Notes: a model not told the origin generated them from the sequence alone. Shown: positions 1 to 7,321, counted from the stretch's first letter. The stretch: 16,925 nt of DNA from JANMEX01 sp031423755 (GCA_031423755.1 JANPGC010000272.1:1-16925), one strand, 5' to 3'. Numbers and translations are program-made.

Positions 1-12
1 GACCCCTGACGC

Positions 13-951
13 CTATTGCGTTTTGGCCTGAGCCGGATATCCGTTCGGGTGCGGCGGGATGGCTTTGAGATAGGCCGCCACTGCAGCGCGGTCTTCATCC
101 GATACATGCGACCAGTTGGCGATAACAGCGGTCATTGAACCGCCGACACTGTCGAAATCGGGGGTGAACCCGTCCTTCAACAGCGAAGCCAGTTCGCTTG
201 CCTGCCATTCACCCACGCCGCCTTCGCCGCCGGTGATGTTGGGAATGACGCCCTTGCCTTCCGGATTGACCGCGCCTGCAAGCCATTGTCCGAGTTTTGG
301 CCCGCCAAGCAGGTTGCGCGGCGTGTGGCACTCGCCGCAATGGCCCGGACCCTCGACCAGATATTGGCCGCGCATGACCTGATCGGAGGCACCAGCAATC
401 TCCACCACCGGACTTGGCTTGAAAAACAGGAACTTCCAGCCGCCCAGCGAGCGGCGGATGTTGAACGGGAACGGCAGCTCGTGATCCGGCTGGACACCTG
501 CAACAGCAGGCAGCGTCTTCATGAAGGCGTAAAGATCGGCGACGTCGGAGAGCTTCATCCGCCCGTAAGACGCGTAGGGAAACGCCGGATAGTAGTGTTC
601 GCCTTCCGGCGAAACTCCGCGCAGCATCGCATTGGCGAAAGCCGGGAATTCCCACGCGCCGATGCCGTCCTTCGGGTCCATTGAGATGTTTGGCACATGA
701 AAATCGCCGAACGGTGATTTGAGCACAAGGCCGCCAACGAGTTTCAACCGCTCTGCGTCTTTGGCTTGCGGCGCTGCATGGCATGCGGCGCAACCGGCCT
801 GCCAGAACACTGCCTCGCCCTTGATGGCGTCACCAGCAGTTGCGGCAGAAAGTTCAACCGAATCAAGCGTTTGGGGGCGCGTGATCCACCAAAAAACCAG
901 CCCGCCAAGGATGGCTAGAAACATTGCGGCCTTGGCGAGCTTCTTGATCAT
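13..951 (-). CDS. Membrane-anchored diheme cytochrome c
   Basis: Electron-transfer protein with two c-type heme sites in a 312-residue chain. The sequence shows CAACH at residues 54-58 and CGECH at 205-209, each starting a mono-heme cytochrome c domain, so the protein is two tandem class I-like domains. Residues 8-24 are hydrophobic after a lysine-rich N-terminus. No clear signal-peptidase site follows, so it is probably anchored in the inner membrane with the hemes in the periplasm. The architecture resembles cytochrome subunits of alcohol or gluconate dehydrogenases, but no dehydrogenase gene is adjacent. The start lies 12 nt after the stop of the upstream class II cytochrome gene and has only a weak ribosome site (AGGC), which suggests translation from a shared transcript. 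The electron donor and acceptor cannot be told from the sequence. Confidence 0.88.
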   Translation of the reverse strand: MIKKLAKAAMFLAILGGLVFWWITRPQTLDSVELSAATAGDAIKGEAVFWQAGCAACHAAPQAKDAERLKLVGGLVLKSPFGDFHVPNISMDPKDGIGAWEFPAFANAMLRGVSPEGEHYYPAFPYASYGRMKLSDVADLYAFMKTLPAVAGVQPDHELPFPFNIRRSLGGWKFLFFKPSPVVEIAGASDQVMRGQYLVEGPGHCGECHTPRNLLGGPKLGQWLAGAVNPEGKGVIPNITGGEGGVGEWQASELASLLKDGFTPDFDSVGGSMTAVIANWSHVSDEDRAAVAAYLKAIPPHPNGYPAQAKTQ

Positions 952-963
952 GCAACGAGCCTA

Positions 964-1401
964 TCAGCCCTTTTTGATGCGGTAAACCTCGTGGCATGCG
1001 CCGCAGTTTTTTGTTACCGCGCCAAATTGCGCCTGGAAAGCTGCCAGATCAGCGGGGTTCGCGGCGGCAGCAGCGGCGACATCGGCTTTGTATTTGTCTA
1101 CGGCAGCCTGGAAGCCTGCCATATCTTCCCATATCTTGGGGCTGGCCGTCGTGTCGCCAGTGTCTGAGCCTGCCGGGAACATCGCGGCTACATCGATCTT
1201 CTGCACATTTTCGTTGATGGTGGCAAAGGCTGCGGCGACGGCGGCGGCATCGAATGGCGCTTCACCCTTGGCAATTGGCACAATTGAACCGATGGCCTTG
1301 CCCGTCGCCTTCATGATCGCCTGACGATCAGCGATGGGATCGGCAAGGGAAGCGGAGGCCGAGAGGGCTGCGAGGGCAAAAGCGAGAATGAGTTTGTTCA
1401 T
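964..1401 (-). CDS. Class II cytochrome c (c556-like)
   Basis: Periplasmic monoheme cytochrome of 145 residues. Residues 1-20 form a Sec signal peptide ending in an alanine-rich segment (likely cleavage between A20 and D21). The heme motif CGACH lies at residues 133-137, almost at the C-terminus, which is diagnostic of the class II four-helix cytochrome c'/c556 fold. Near the mature N-terminus is the segment R26-Q27-A-I-M30. A methionine here is the usual sixth heme ligand of low-spin c556, whereas true cytochrome c' lacks it, so c556 is the better label. The reading frame is open to 1458, but ATG at 1401 gives the signal peptide and has AGGAGA just upstream. The diheme cytochrome gene follows after 12 nt, so the two are probably one operon. 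Confidence 0.88.
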   Translation of the reverse strand: MNKLILAFALAALSASASLADPIADRQAIMKATGKAIGSIVPIAKGEAPFDAAAVAAAFATINENVQKIDVAAMFPAGSDTGDTTASPKIWEDMAGFQAAVDKYKADVAAAAAANPADLAAFQAQFGAVTKNCGACHEVYRIKKG

Positions 1402-1520
1402 GTGAAATCTCCTGATTGAGCAGACAAGAAAATAACCGCCGACTGAAAGTTGCAACATTCTGCGGCCGAGCGCAGATCACAGTTTTGTGAAGCAGGGTTC
1501 ATTATCGGTGACATACTGTC

Positions 1521-1551
1521 AACAAAACACCGCCGGACATGCATCCGGCGG
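1521..1551 (-). terminator. Rho-independent terminator of sodB
   Basis: On the minus strand a perfect 8-bp GC stem (CCGCCGGA/TCCGGCGG at 1530-1537 and 1544-1551, 6-nt loop) is followed by the T-rich tract TGTTTTGTT. It lies about 40 nt past the sodB stop. It separates sodB from the cytochrome pair downstream, so those genes probably have their own promoter in 1402-1520. Confidence 0.7.
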
Positions 1552-1593
1552 CGCTCGATACTTGATTGATCAGAGCGTGAAAGGCGCTCGAAA

Positions 1594-2196
1594 TCAGGCC
1601 GTGGCGGCTTCGAAACGCTCGAGCACATAATCCCAGTTGATCAGGCTATCGACGAACGCTTCCAGATATTTCGGACGGGCGTTGCGGTAGTCGATGTAGT
1701 AGGAATGCTCCCAGACATCGACGCCGAGGATTGGCGATGCGCCGTGAACGAGCGGGTTCTCACCGTTCGGAGTTTTGGAGATGGCGAGCTTGCCGTCCTT
1801 CACCGACAGCCAGGCCCAGCCGGAGCCGAACTGGGTGGTTCCGGCGGCAATGAAGTCGGCCTTGAACTTGTCATAGCCGCCGAGATCGCTGTCGATATGT
1901 TTGGAAATCTTGGCCGGCACCTTGGTTCCGCCGCCGCCCTTTTTCATCCATGACCAGAAATGGATGTGATTGTAATGCTGGCCTGCATTGTTGAACAGCG
2001 GCGCGTTCTTGCCGAAAGACTGTTTGACGATCTCTTCAAGCGAAAGACCGTCCATGCCTGCCTCGGCGGCAAGCTTGTTGCCGTTGTCGACATAGGCCTT
2101 GTGGTGCTTGTCGTGATGGAATTCGAGGGTTTCCTTCGACATGAATGGCGCGAGCGCTTCGTAGTCGTAAGGCAGGTCCGGAAGGGTAAAGGCCAT
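1594..2196 (-). CDS. sodB: Superoxide dismutase, Fe-type (SodB)
   Basis: Converts superoxide to hydrogen peroxide and oxygen. The 200-residue length is normal for the Fe/Mn family. The four metal ligands are visible: H27 (in FHHDKHH), H77 (in YNHIHFW), D160 and H164 (in DVWEHSYY). Q73, four residues before H77, is the second-sphere glutamine placement typical of iron SODs; manganese SODs carry it from a later position. Rhizobial members of this group can be cambialistic, so the metal used in vivo is not certain. The frame is open to 2271, but ATG at 2196 begins the standard MAFTLPDLPYDY N-terminus and has AGGAGA upstream. There is no export signal, so the enzyme should be cytoplasmic. A terminator follows at 1521-1551. 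Confidence 0.96.
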   Translation of the reverse strand: MAFTLPDLPYDYEALAPFMSKETLEFHHDKHHKAYVDNGNKLAAEAGMDGLSLEEIVKQSFGKNAPLFNNAGQHYNHIHFWSWMKKGGGGTKVPAKISKHIDSDLGGYDKFKADFIAAGTTQFGSGWAWLSVKDGKLAISKTPNGENPLVHGASPILGVDVWEHSYYIDYRNARPKYLEAFVDSLINWDYVLERFEAATA

Positions 2197-2422
2197 GGGG
2201 ATCTCCTGATGCAATAAAGGTTGAGGTAATAAGGATTGAAGCCAAGCGGTTGCCGGGTTCACAACGTTCATATAGTCGCGCCGGTTCCATCGGGCAATCT
2301 AAAGAGCGGCGGAACTTTCAATGCTCGGCCTGCGTTTACCGTGCTTGGCCGCCGTTTCGCACTTCATTGCAAACACGGGCAAGCGGCGATAGTTTATGGC
2401 ACTTACGGTATTGGAACGCACG

Positions 2423-3175
2423 ATGGCAGAAATAGGGATCAATCGGCGCATTTTGCTGAGCGGCATGGCCATGATGGCGCTGGCCGGTTGCACGACGACC
2501 GATGAGGTGGTCGGCGTGGTGCAGGATGGCGCGGATGCGCAGGCTTACGTTCCCGTTGAGCCCGCGCCGCCGCCTGTTGATATGGAGCCGGTCTATATGC
2601 CGCCGGACTTGATGTATGCGGCGATGAGCGACGGCGAGTTTGATCTGCCGGCGATCCCTTACAAGAAGATCGATCCGAAATATTACCGGCAGGCTGTGCC
2701 GGACCCGACCGGCGAACAGCCGGGGACGATTGTGGTCGATACCGCCAACAGGTTCCTCTATTTGGTGCAGCCGTTCGGCGAGGCTGTGCGCTATGGCGTG
2801 GCCATCGGCAAAGAGGGGTTCGCGTGGTCCGGCAGTGCCAACATTGAGCGCCGCGCCAAGTGGCCGACTTGGACCCCGCCTGCCGAGATGATCGAGCGGG
2901 ATCCGAAACTTGAGAAATTTTCTGCCGAGAATGGTGGCATGCCGGGCGGGCTGAAAAATCCGCTCGGGGCGCGGGCGTTGTACATCTACCAGAATGGCGT
3001 CGACACGCTCTACCGCATCCATGGCTCGCCGGAATGGAAGAGCATCGGCAAGAAGGCGTCGTCAGGCTGTGTGCGACTGATGAACCAGGACATTATCGAC
3101 CTGCACAGCCGCGTCCCGTCAAATGCGCCTGTTGTGGTGCTGGACGAGTTTTCGCCGCTGCAAGTGACGGCTTGA
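2423..3175 (+). CDS. L,D-transpeptidase (YkuD family), lipoprotein
   Basis: Cell-wall enzyme that forms or uses L,D-bonds at meso-diaminopimelate in peptidoglycan stem peptides. In Hyphomicrobiales such enzymes also attach outer-membrane proteins to peptidoglycan (known for the group, inferred here). The product is 250 residues. Residues 1-23 form a lipoprotein signal: basic NRR, a hydrophobic stretch, and lipobox LAGC with C23 as the lipidated cysteine. A proline-rich linker follows. The YkuD catalytic domain covers roughly residues 100-245, with H200-G201 and the active-site motif S213-S-G-C216-V-R218. The start is a choice between 2396 and 2423. The latter has GGAA at 2413-2416 and gives a better-proportioned signal peptide. 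The gene is divergent from sodB. Confidence 0.9.
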   Translation: MAEIGINRRILLSGMAMMALAGCTTTDEVVGVVQDGADAQAYVPVEPAPPPVDMEPVYMPPDLMYAAMSDGEFDLPAIPYKKIDPKYYRQAVPDPTGEQPGTIVVDTANRFLYLVQPFGEAVRYGVAIGKEGFAWSGSANIERRAKWPTWTPPAEMIERDPKLEKFSAENGGMPGGLKNPLGARALYIYQNGVDTLYRIHGSPEWKSIGKKASSGCVRLMNQDIIDLHSRVPSNAPVVVLDEFSPLQVTA

Positions 3176-3180
3176 CCTTC

Positions 3181-3349
3181 AGCCTTCCCCCTTGCGGGGA
3201 AGGTGGCCGCGTGGCGGACGGATGGGGGTGGTTGTGAAGATGCAGCGTTCACGGGATAAGGCTGAAGTGTCCGTTCCGGCACCCGGCACTTCCACCACCA
3301 CCCCCATCCGTCGGCTAGCGCCGACACCTTCCCCACAAGGGGGAAGGCT
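3181..3349. repeat. Long imperfect inverted repeat (palindromic intergenic element)
   Basis: Two arms of about 60 nt (3181-3239 and 3289-3349) match as reverse complements at roughly five positions in six, separated by about 49 nt. Each arm contains its own small hairpin: CCTTCCCC/GGGGAAGG with a 5-nt loop. The right arm also holds TCGGC-TAGC-GCCGA. The element fills the space between two convergent genes and ends 12 nt from the ATPase stop codon. It resembles the dispersed palindromic repeats (RIME or REP-like) of rhizobial genomes, but I cannot assign a named family. As RNA it would fold strongly in either direction and could stabilise or terminate both transcripts. I see no flanking target-site duplication. 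Confidence 0.75.
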
Positions 3350-3361
3350 GGCGGCCGCCCC

Positions 3362-4897
3362 TCACCGTCTCGTCAAACTCCCCAAAATCCCGCGCACAAG
3401 CGCCCTTCCGAGCGACGATCCGACAGAGCGCACGACGGACTTCATTGCCGTTTCCGTCACAGTCTGACGCGAAGAGGCGCGGGGTCTGGCGGGTGTGCGG
3501 GACGAAGTGTCAGAACCGCCGACGAAATCCGGCAGGTGCCAGCCGCCGCCTGACGGTGCTCCGGCTTCGGGCTGCTCGGCTTCGGCCTTGGCTTCTGCCA
3601 TCTTCTTCTGGAGAATTTCATAGGCCGACTCGCGGTCTATCGTCTTGTCATATTGGCCGGAAACCGGACTCTGGTTCATCAGCGCGCGACGCTCTTCGGG
3701 CGTTACGGGTCCGACGCGGGCTGCGGGCGGGCGGATCAGCGTGCGCTGGACCATTGACGGGATGCCCTTTTCCTCCAGCGTCGAAACCAGCGCTTCGCCG
3801 GTGCCGAGCGCAAGGATCGACTGATAAGTGTCGAAATCCGGGTTCGGGCGGAACGTTTCGGCAGCGACCTTGACGGCCTTGGTCTCGCGCGGCGAATAGG
3901 CGCGCAGCGCGTGCTGGATGCGGTTGCCAAGCTGGGCGAGCACGGTTTCCGGGATATCGAGCGGATTCTGCGTGACGAAATACACGCCGACACCCTTGGA
4001 GCGCACCAGGCGGACGACTTGTTCGATGCGCTCAAGAAGGGCTTTGGGCGCTTCATTGAACAACAGATGGGCTTCATCAAAGAAGAAGACGAGTTTGGGT
4101 TTTTCCGGATCGCCGATTTCGGGCAGCACTTCAAAGAGTTCCGACAACAGCCAGAGCAGGAACGTGCCATACAGCCGCGGGTTCATCATCAGCTTGTCCG
4201 CGGCCAGAATGTTGACTGCGCCGCGGCCATCCTGCGTGGTGCGCATGATATCGGCGATGTTGAGCGCCGGTTCGCCAAAGAACTGATCGCCGCCCTGCTC
4301 TTCCAGCACCAGCAGCGAGCGCTGAATCGAGCCGACCGACTCTTTCGATACATTGCCGTAGCGCGTCTGCAATTCCTTGGCGCGGTCAGCGACATGGGTC
4401 AGCATCGCCTGCAAATCCTTGAGGTCCAGCAGCAGCATGCCGTCCTCGTCGGCAAGCCGGAACGCGATGTTCAAGACGCCTTCCTGCGCGTCCGAGAGGT
4501 TCATCAGCCGCGACAACAGCAATGGGCCCATCTCGGAGACAGTAGCGCGGATCGGATGGCCCTGCTGGCCGTAAAGATCCCAGAATATGACCGGGAATTC
4601 CTGATGGTCATAAGGCTTCAGGCCGATGGCGTCGGCGCGCTTGAGAAGGAAATCCTTGTCCTCGCCCATCGCCGCAATGCCGGACAGGTCGCCTTTGATG
4701 TCGGCGGCGAAGACCGGGACACCTGCGTTGGAAAAGGCCTCAGCCAGAATTTGCAGCGTCACCGTCTTGCCGGTGCCGGTCGCGCCAGTGACGAGGCCGT
4801 GGCGGTTGGCGAACTTCAGCGCCAGATATTCGGCTTTTTGAATGGTATCATCCGGCTTGCGGCTTGCGCCGATGAAAATCTTTCCGTCTTCAAGCAT
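3362..4897 (-). CDS. HerA-like / DUF853 ATPase (YjgR family)
   Basis: Predicted P-loop ATPase of the FtsK/HerA superfamily, homologous to Escherichia coli YjgR; its cellular role is not established. The protein is 511 residues. Walker A is GATGTGKT at residues 38-45. Walker B is LVFFFDEAH with D274 and E275. Downstream are the arginine-rich and LGTGEALVS segments usual for the family. The C-terminal ~60 residues are low-complexity (Gly, Ser, Arg, Thr), probably disordered and basic. The frame is open to 5029, but ATG at 4897 (MLEDGKIFIGASRKP) matches the compact N-terminus of the family. The 44 extra residues would reach into the control region of the divergent gene. No strong ribosome site marks either start. 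No NurA nuclease partner lies nearby, so a role in end-resection is not supported. Confidence 0.88.
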   Translation of the reverse strand: MLEDGKIFIGASRKPDDTIQKAEYLALKFANRHGLVTGATGTGKTVTLQILAEAFSNAGVPVFAADIKGDLSGIAAMGEDKDFLLKRADAIGLKPYDHQEFPVIFWDLYGQQGHPIRATVSEMGPLLLSRLMNLSDAQEGVLNIAFRLADEDGMLLLDLKDLQAMLTHVADRAKELQTRYGNVSKESVGSIQRSLLVLEEQGGDQFFGEPALNIADIMRTTQDGRGAVNILAADKLMMNPRLYGTFLLWLLSELFEVLPEIGDPEKPKLVFFFDEAHLLFNEAPKALLERIEQVVRLVRSKGVGVYFVTQNPLDIPETVLAQLGNRIQHALRAYSPRETKAVKVAAETFRPNPDFDTYQSILALGTGEALVSTLEEKGIPSMVQRTLIRPPAARVGPVTPEERRALMNQSPVSGQYDKTIDRESAYEILQKKMAEAKAEAEQPEAGAPSGGGWHLPDFVGGSDTSSRTPARPRASSRQTVTETAMKSVVRSVGSSLGRALVRGILGSLTRR

Positions 4898-5030
4898 CTG
4901 GATGATCCCGTTCAAATGTGCTGCTGACCGCCAATCAAAAGGCTTCGCTGATATAACGGGCACTTTTGAAATCAACAATGGGCTGCGCAACGGGATTGTC
5001 CGCTTGTTTTCAAACCTCGTTTTGTGCATA

Positions 5031-5044
5031 TGACGTAAACGTCA
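5031..5044. promoter_or_regulatory. Perfect 14-bp palindrome TGACGT-AA-ACGTCA
   Basis: An exact inverted repeat with 6-bp arms and a 2-bp centre lies 21 nt upstream of the ATG at 5066, in the space shared with the divergent ATPase gene. Its position near the likely transcription start of the 5066 gene fits a repressor or activator site. A 14-bp palindrome can also occur by chance, so the assignment is tentative. Confidence 0.4.
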
Positions 5045-5065
5045 AAATTTTTCGGAGCTCCCAAA

Positions 5066-5419
5066 ATGAATGAACTGATCGAGCGCATCGTTGCCAATGT
5101 CGGCCTTGAAGCCGGAAGCGCTGAAAAGGCTGTTGGCCTGATCCTCGGCTTTCTGCAGGCGGAAGGCCCGGCAGATGAAGTGGCAAAGCTCGTCGGCGCC
5201 CTGCCCGGCGCAAGCGAGGCGATCACTGCGGCCAATTACAAGGCAGGCTTCATGGGCGGCGTGATGGGTCTTGGTTCGCAGCTTATGGCGATGGGCATGG
5301 GCATGGGCGAAATCACCGGCGTTTCGAAAGAGACGATCCGCTTCGCCCGCGAAAAGGCTGGCGACGGCCCGATTGACGCGGTGGTCGCTTCGATCCCGGG
5401 CTTGGGTCAGTTTGTGTAA
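5066..5419 (+). CDS. Conserved hypothetical protein, Gly/Met-rich centre
   Basis: A 117-residue soluble protein of unknown function. I recognise the type as a conserved rhizobial protein that ends in a PGLGQF-type motif (here IPGLGQFV), possibly related to DUF2267/DUF2780-like proteins, but cannot name a function. Three parts are visible. Residues 1-50 are predicted helical and begin MNELIERIVANVGLE. Residues 60-85 are a glycine- and methionine-rich stretch with MAMGMGMGE. The C-terminal helix and tail include ETIRFAREKAGD. No signal peptide is seen, and the Gly/Met stretch is too polar to be a confident membrane segment. A good ribosome site (GGAG) lies 9 nt before the ATG. A strong terminator directly follows, so it is transcribed alone. 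Confidence 0.8.
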   Translation: MNELIERIVANVGLEAGSAEKAVGLILGFLQAEGPADEVAKLVGALPGASEAITAANYKAGFMGGVMGLGSQLMAMGMGMGEITGVSKETIRFAREKAGDGPIDAVVASIPGLGQFV

Positions 5420-5452
5420 GGCTGATTTCGGCTGAAACCACGTCGCATATTG

Positions 5453-5482
5453 AAACCGGCCATGGTTTTGGCCGGTTTTTTA
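5453..5482 (+). terminator. Rho-independent terminator
   Basis: A perfect 10-bp stem (AAACCGGCCA at 5453-5462 with TGGCCGGTTT at 5469-5478) and a 6-nt loop run straight into six T residues (5476-5481). It lies 33 nt after the stop at 5419. It ends that transcript and insulates the toxin-antitoxin operon that starts a few bases later. Confidence 0.88.
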
Positions 5483-5498
5483 TTGCCTGATTTACAGT

Positions 5499-5550
5499 TA
5501 TAATGCGCGTTGCAACAAGAGAATTTTTCTGTTACCACTCATGTTGCAAC
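5499..5550 (+). promoter_or_regulatory. Toxin-antitoxin promoter with two GTTGCAAC palindromes
   Basis: A consensus -10 box TATAAT lies at 5499-5504. No convincing -35 is visible at the right spacing, where the terminator T-run falls. The 8-bp palindrome GTTGCAAC occurs at 5509-5516 and again at 5543-5550, 34 bp apart. The first copy sits at the expected transcription start. The second lies just before the ribosome site AGGAG of the antitoxin. AbrB/MazE-type antitoxins usually repress their own operon by binding palindromes at the promoter, so these are the best operator candidates. The assignment is inference from position and symmetry. Confidence 0.6.
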
Positions 5551-5563
5551 AGGAGCTGTGACC

Positions 5564-5794
5564 ATGAACACCGTGATCCGCAAAATCGGCAATTCCGAAG
5601 GCGTCATCATCCCGAAGGATATATTGGAGAGTCTTGGTTTGAGCGCCGGGGACGATGTTGTTTTGTTTAGAGATGGGGCGGAGCTTCGCATTCGTCCAAT
5701 GGCCGACTCGCGTGAAGAATTCGAGCGCAAAATGGCCGTCGCGCGCGAGCGAATGAAAAAGTATGAGGTTGCGCTGCGCGAACTCGCCAAATGA
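5564..5794 (+). CDS. AbrB/MazE-type antitoxin
   Basis: A 76-residue antitoxin expected to neutralise the Doc toxin encoded next and to repress the operon. Residues 1-46 form a SpoVT/AbrB swapped-hairpin DNA-binding domain, recognisable from the order RKIGNSEGVIIPKDILESLG, then the LSAGDDVVL strand and the ELRIRP strand. Residues 47-76 are a charged helix (REEFERKMAVARERMKKYE), the usual place for toxin binding. A TTG start at 5510 would add 18 unrelated residues. ATG at 5564 has AGGAG at a good distance and begins the domain. The stop overlaps the start of the toxin gene by 4 bp (ATGA), which indicates coupled translation. Confidence 0.88.
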   Translation: MNTVIRKIGNSEGVIIPKDILESLGLSAGDDVVLFRDGAELRIRPMADSREEFERKMAVARERMKKYEVALRELAK

Positions 5795-6180
5795 TCCTGC
5801 ATGACCGCGAGATCATAGAAGCGCTCCATGCTGAGCAGCTTGCACTGCATGGCGGTGCGCCGGGTCTTCGCGACGAAGGCATGCTTGAGTCTGCCTTAGA
5901 CAGACCGTTGCAGAAACTCGCCTATTCCGAGCCGGACATTTTTGAATTAGCAGCCGCTTATCTTTTTGGGATTGAAAAAAATCACCCGTTCATCGACGGC
6001 AACAAGCGGACTGGCTATCTGGCCGCCGACGTGTTTCTGGCGCTGAACGGATGGAGCGTGGAAGCTGAGCAGGAAGACATTATCACGTTCGTGCTCGCTG
6101 TCGCATCCGGTGAAATCGACGAGACCGGAGCCGCGATGTTTTTCCGCGATTATTGCCGGCCCATCGACGTTCCGGCGTAG
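5791..6180 (+). CDS. doc: Doc-family toxin (Fic fold)
   Basis: A 129-residue toxin of the death-on-curing family, paired with the antitoxin directly upstream. The Fic-type active-site motif HPFIDGNKRTG is visible about two-thirds into the chain, after GIEKN. In Doc of phage P1 this motif has Lys where AMP-transferring Fic proteins have Gly, and the enzyme phosphorylates elongation factor EF-Tu, stopping translation. The Lys here predicts the same reaction. That is family knowledge, not shown for this protein. The length is close to P1 Doc (126). All catalytic positions look intact, so the module is probably functional. The gene overlaps the antitoxin by 4 bp and has no other partner; the next gene starts 82 nt on. 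Confidence 0.92.
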   Translation: MILHDREIIEALHAEQLALHGGAPGLRDEGMLESALDRPLQKLAYSEPDIFELAAAYLFGIEKNHPFIDGNKRTGYLAADVFLALNGWSVEAEQEDIITFVLAVASGEIDETGAAMFFRDYCRPIDVPA

Positions 6181-6262
6181 AGCCGCTCACCGCTTGAGCC
6201 GATGACGCCGATGTTGAATTGTGCTATCGCGCGCAAACCAACTCCAACATCCGGAAGCCTGC

Positions 6263-7255
6263 ATGATCCGCGTCTTTTCCCTCAATGGCGGCCAACTTGA
6301 GATGCGCGAGCTCACTGACAACGAGCCGCTGCCCGATCACGCGCTGTGGATCGACCTTCTGGAGCCCACCAAAGAGGACGACCAGCGCGTCGAGGAGCTG
6401 ACCAAAGTTGCCATTCCGACACGCGAGGACATGAAGGAAATCGAGGAATCCAGCCGCTTCTATGTCGAGAACGGCGCGCACTATATGACGACGCCGCTCT
6501 TGCATTCGGTGGATTCAGACACCCCGGGCATGCAGCCGATCACCTTCATTTTGGCCGGAAGCCGCCTGATCACTGTGCGCTACTGTAGGCCGAAATCCTT
6601 CATGCTGTTCGAGAAGTATGCGACCAAGCCCGGCAACAGCTTCATCACGCCATCATGCCAGGGTTTCTCTATCTTTTTGGGAATTCTGGAATCCGTCACT
6701 GACCGCGCCGCCGATATTCTTGAAGGGATTTCGGCGCGGCTGGAGGAAGAATCGGCGCATCTTTTTCATGCCAATCCGAGAAATCAGGGCCTCTCAACAC
6801 CGGCGTTCCGCAAGGCGATGCGGCATTTGGGCCGTGAAGGATCGCTGCTGTCCAAGCTGTTGGAGGCGCTGGCGGGCCTCAGCCGCCTCGTAGTCTATGT
6901 CGAAGCGCTGCACCGGGCAGAGAAACCGAAGGCCAAGGCGAGCGCGCGCATCAAGTCCATCGAGCGCGACGCCAAGTCGCTGACCGACCATGTCGAGTTT
7001 CTGCAGAACAAGATCACGTTTTTGCTCGACACGATCATCGGTCTCGTCTCGGTCGAGCAGAACGCCATCATCAAGATATTCTCGGTCGCGGCTGTCGGCT
7101 TCATGCCGCCGACCTTGGTAGCTTCGATATATGGGATGAACTTCAAACACATGCCCGAGTTGGAGTGGATCGTGGGTTACCCGTTCGCGATCTTCCTGAT
7201 GATCCTGTCGGCGCTGCTGCCGCTGGCGTTCTTCCGCTACAAGGGTTGGCTGTGA
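6263..7255 (+). CDS. corA: CorA-family divalent cation transporter
   Basis: Inner-membrane channel for Mg2+, and possibly Co2+ or Ni2+. The protein is 330 residues. A large cytoplasmic N-terminal domain is followed by a long helix (about 185-270) and two C-terminal membrane segments. The family signature YGMNF is present with G291-M292-N293 at the end of the first membrane helix. The second helix is residues ~305-325 (YPFAIFLMILSALLPLAFF). The chain ends in a short basic tail. The loop after GMN reads KHMPELEW; an acidic residue there is usual for attracting cations. The frame opens at 6221, but ATG at 6263 has GGAAG upstream and fits the conserved start MIRVFSL. Substrate preference cannot be read from the sequence. 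The symbol is by family only. Confidence 0.92.
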   Translation: MIRVFSLNGGQLEMRELTDNEPLPDHALWIDLLEPTKEDDQRVEELTKVAIPTREDMKEIEESSRFYVENGAHYMTTPLLHSVDSDTPGMQPITFILAGSRLITVRYCRPKSFMLFEKYATKPGNSFITPSCQGFSIFLGILESVTDRAADILEGISARLEEESAHLFHANPRNQGLSTPAFRKAMRHLGREGSLLSKLLEALAGLSRLVVYVEALHRAEKPKAKASARIKSIERDAKSLTDHVEFLQNKITFLLDTIIGLVSVEQNAIIKIFSVAAVGFMPPTLVASIYGMNFKHMPELEWIVGYPFAIFLMILSALLPLAFFRYKGWL

Positions 7256-7321
7256 GGCGGGATACAAGAGTCGCATCAACAGCTTGACGGTGCGGCTTTG
7301 GAAACAGCTGGAGCGGAAATC

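Noticed and set aside
2336..3022. A 228-codon open frame on the minus strand
   Set aside because: It is antisense to the L,D-transpeptidase, and its Arg/His-rich composition is typical of a shadow frame.
3911..4927. A 338-codon open frame on the plus strand
   Set aside because: It lies antisense to the ATPase gene, whose Walker A and B motifs are clear. The product shows no domain and is rich in Arg, Gln and Leu, as expected of a shadow frame in GC-rich DNA.
4898..5029. A longer N-terminus for the ATPase starting at 5029
   Set aside because: The extra 44 residues show no conserved character and would overlap the control region of the divergent gene. The family begins near the MLEDGKIF segment.
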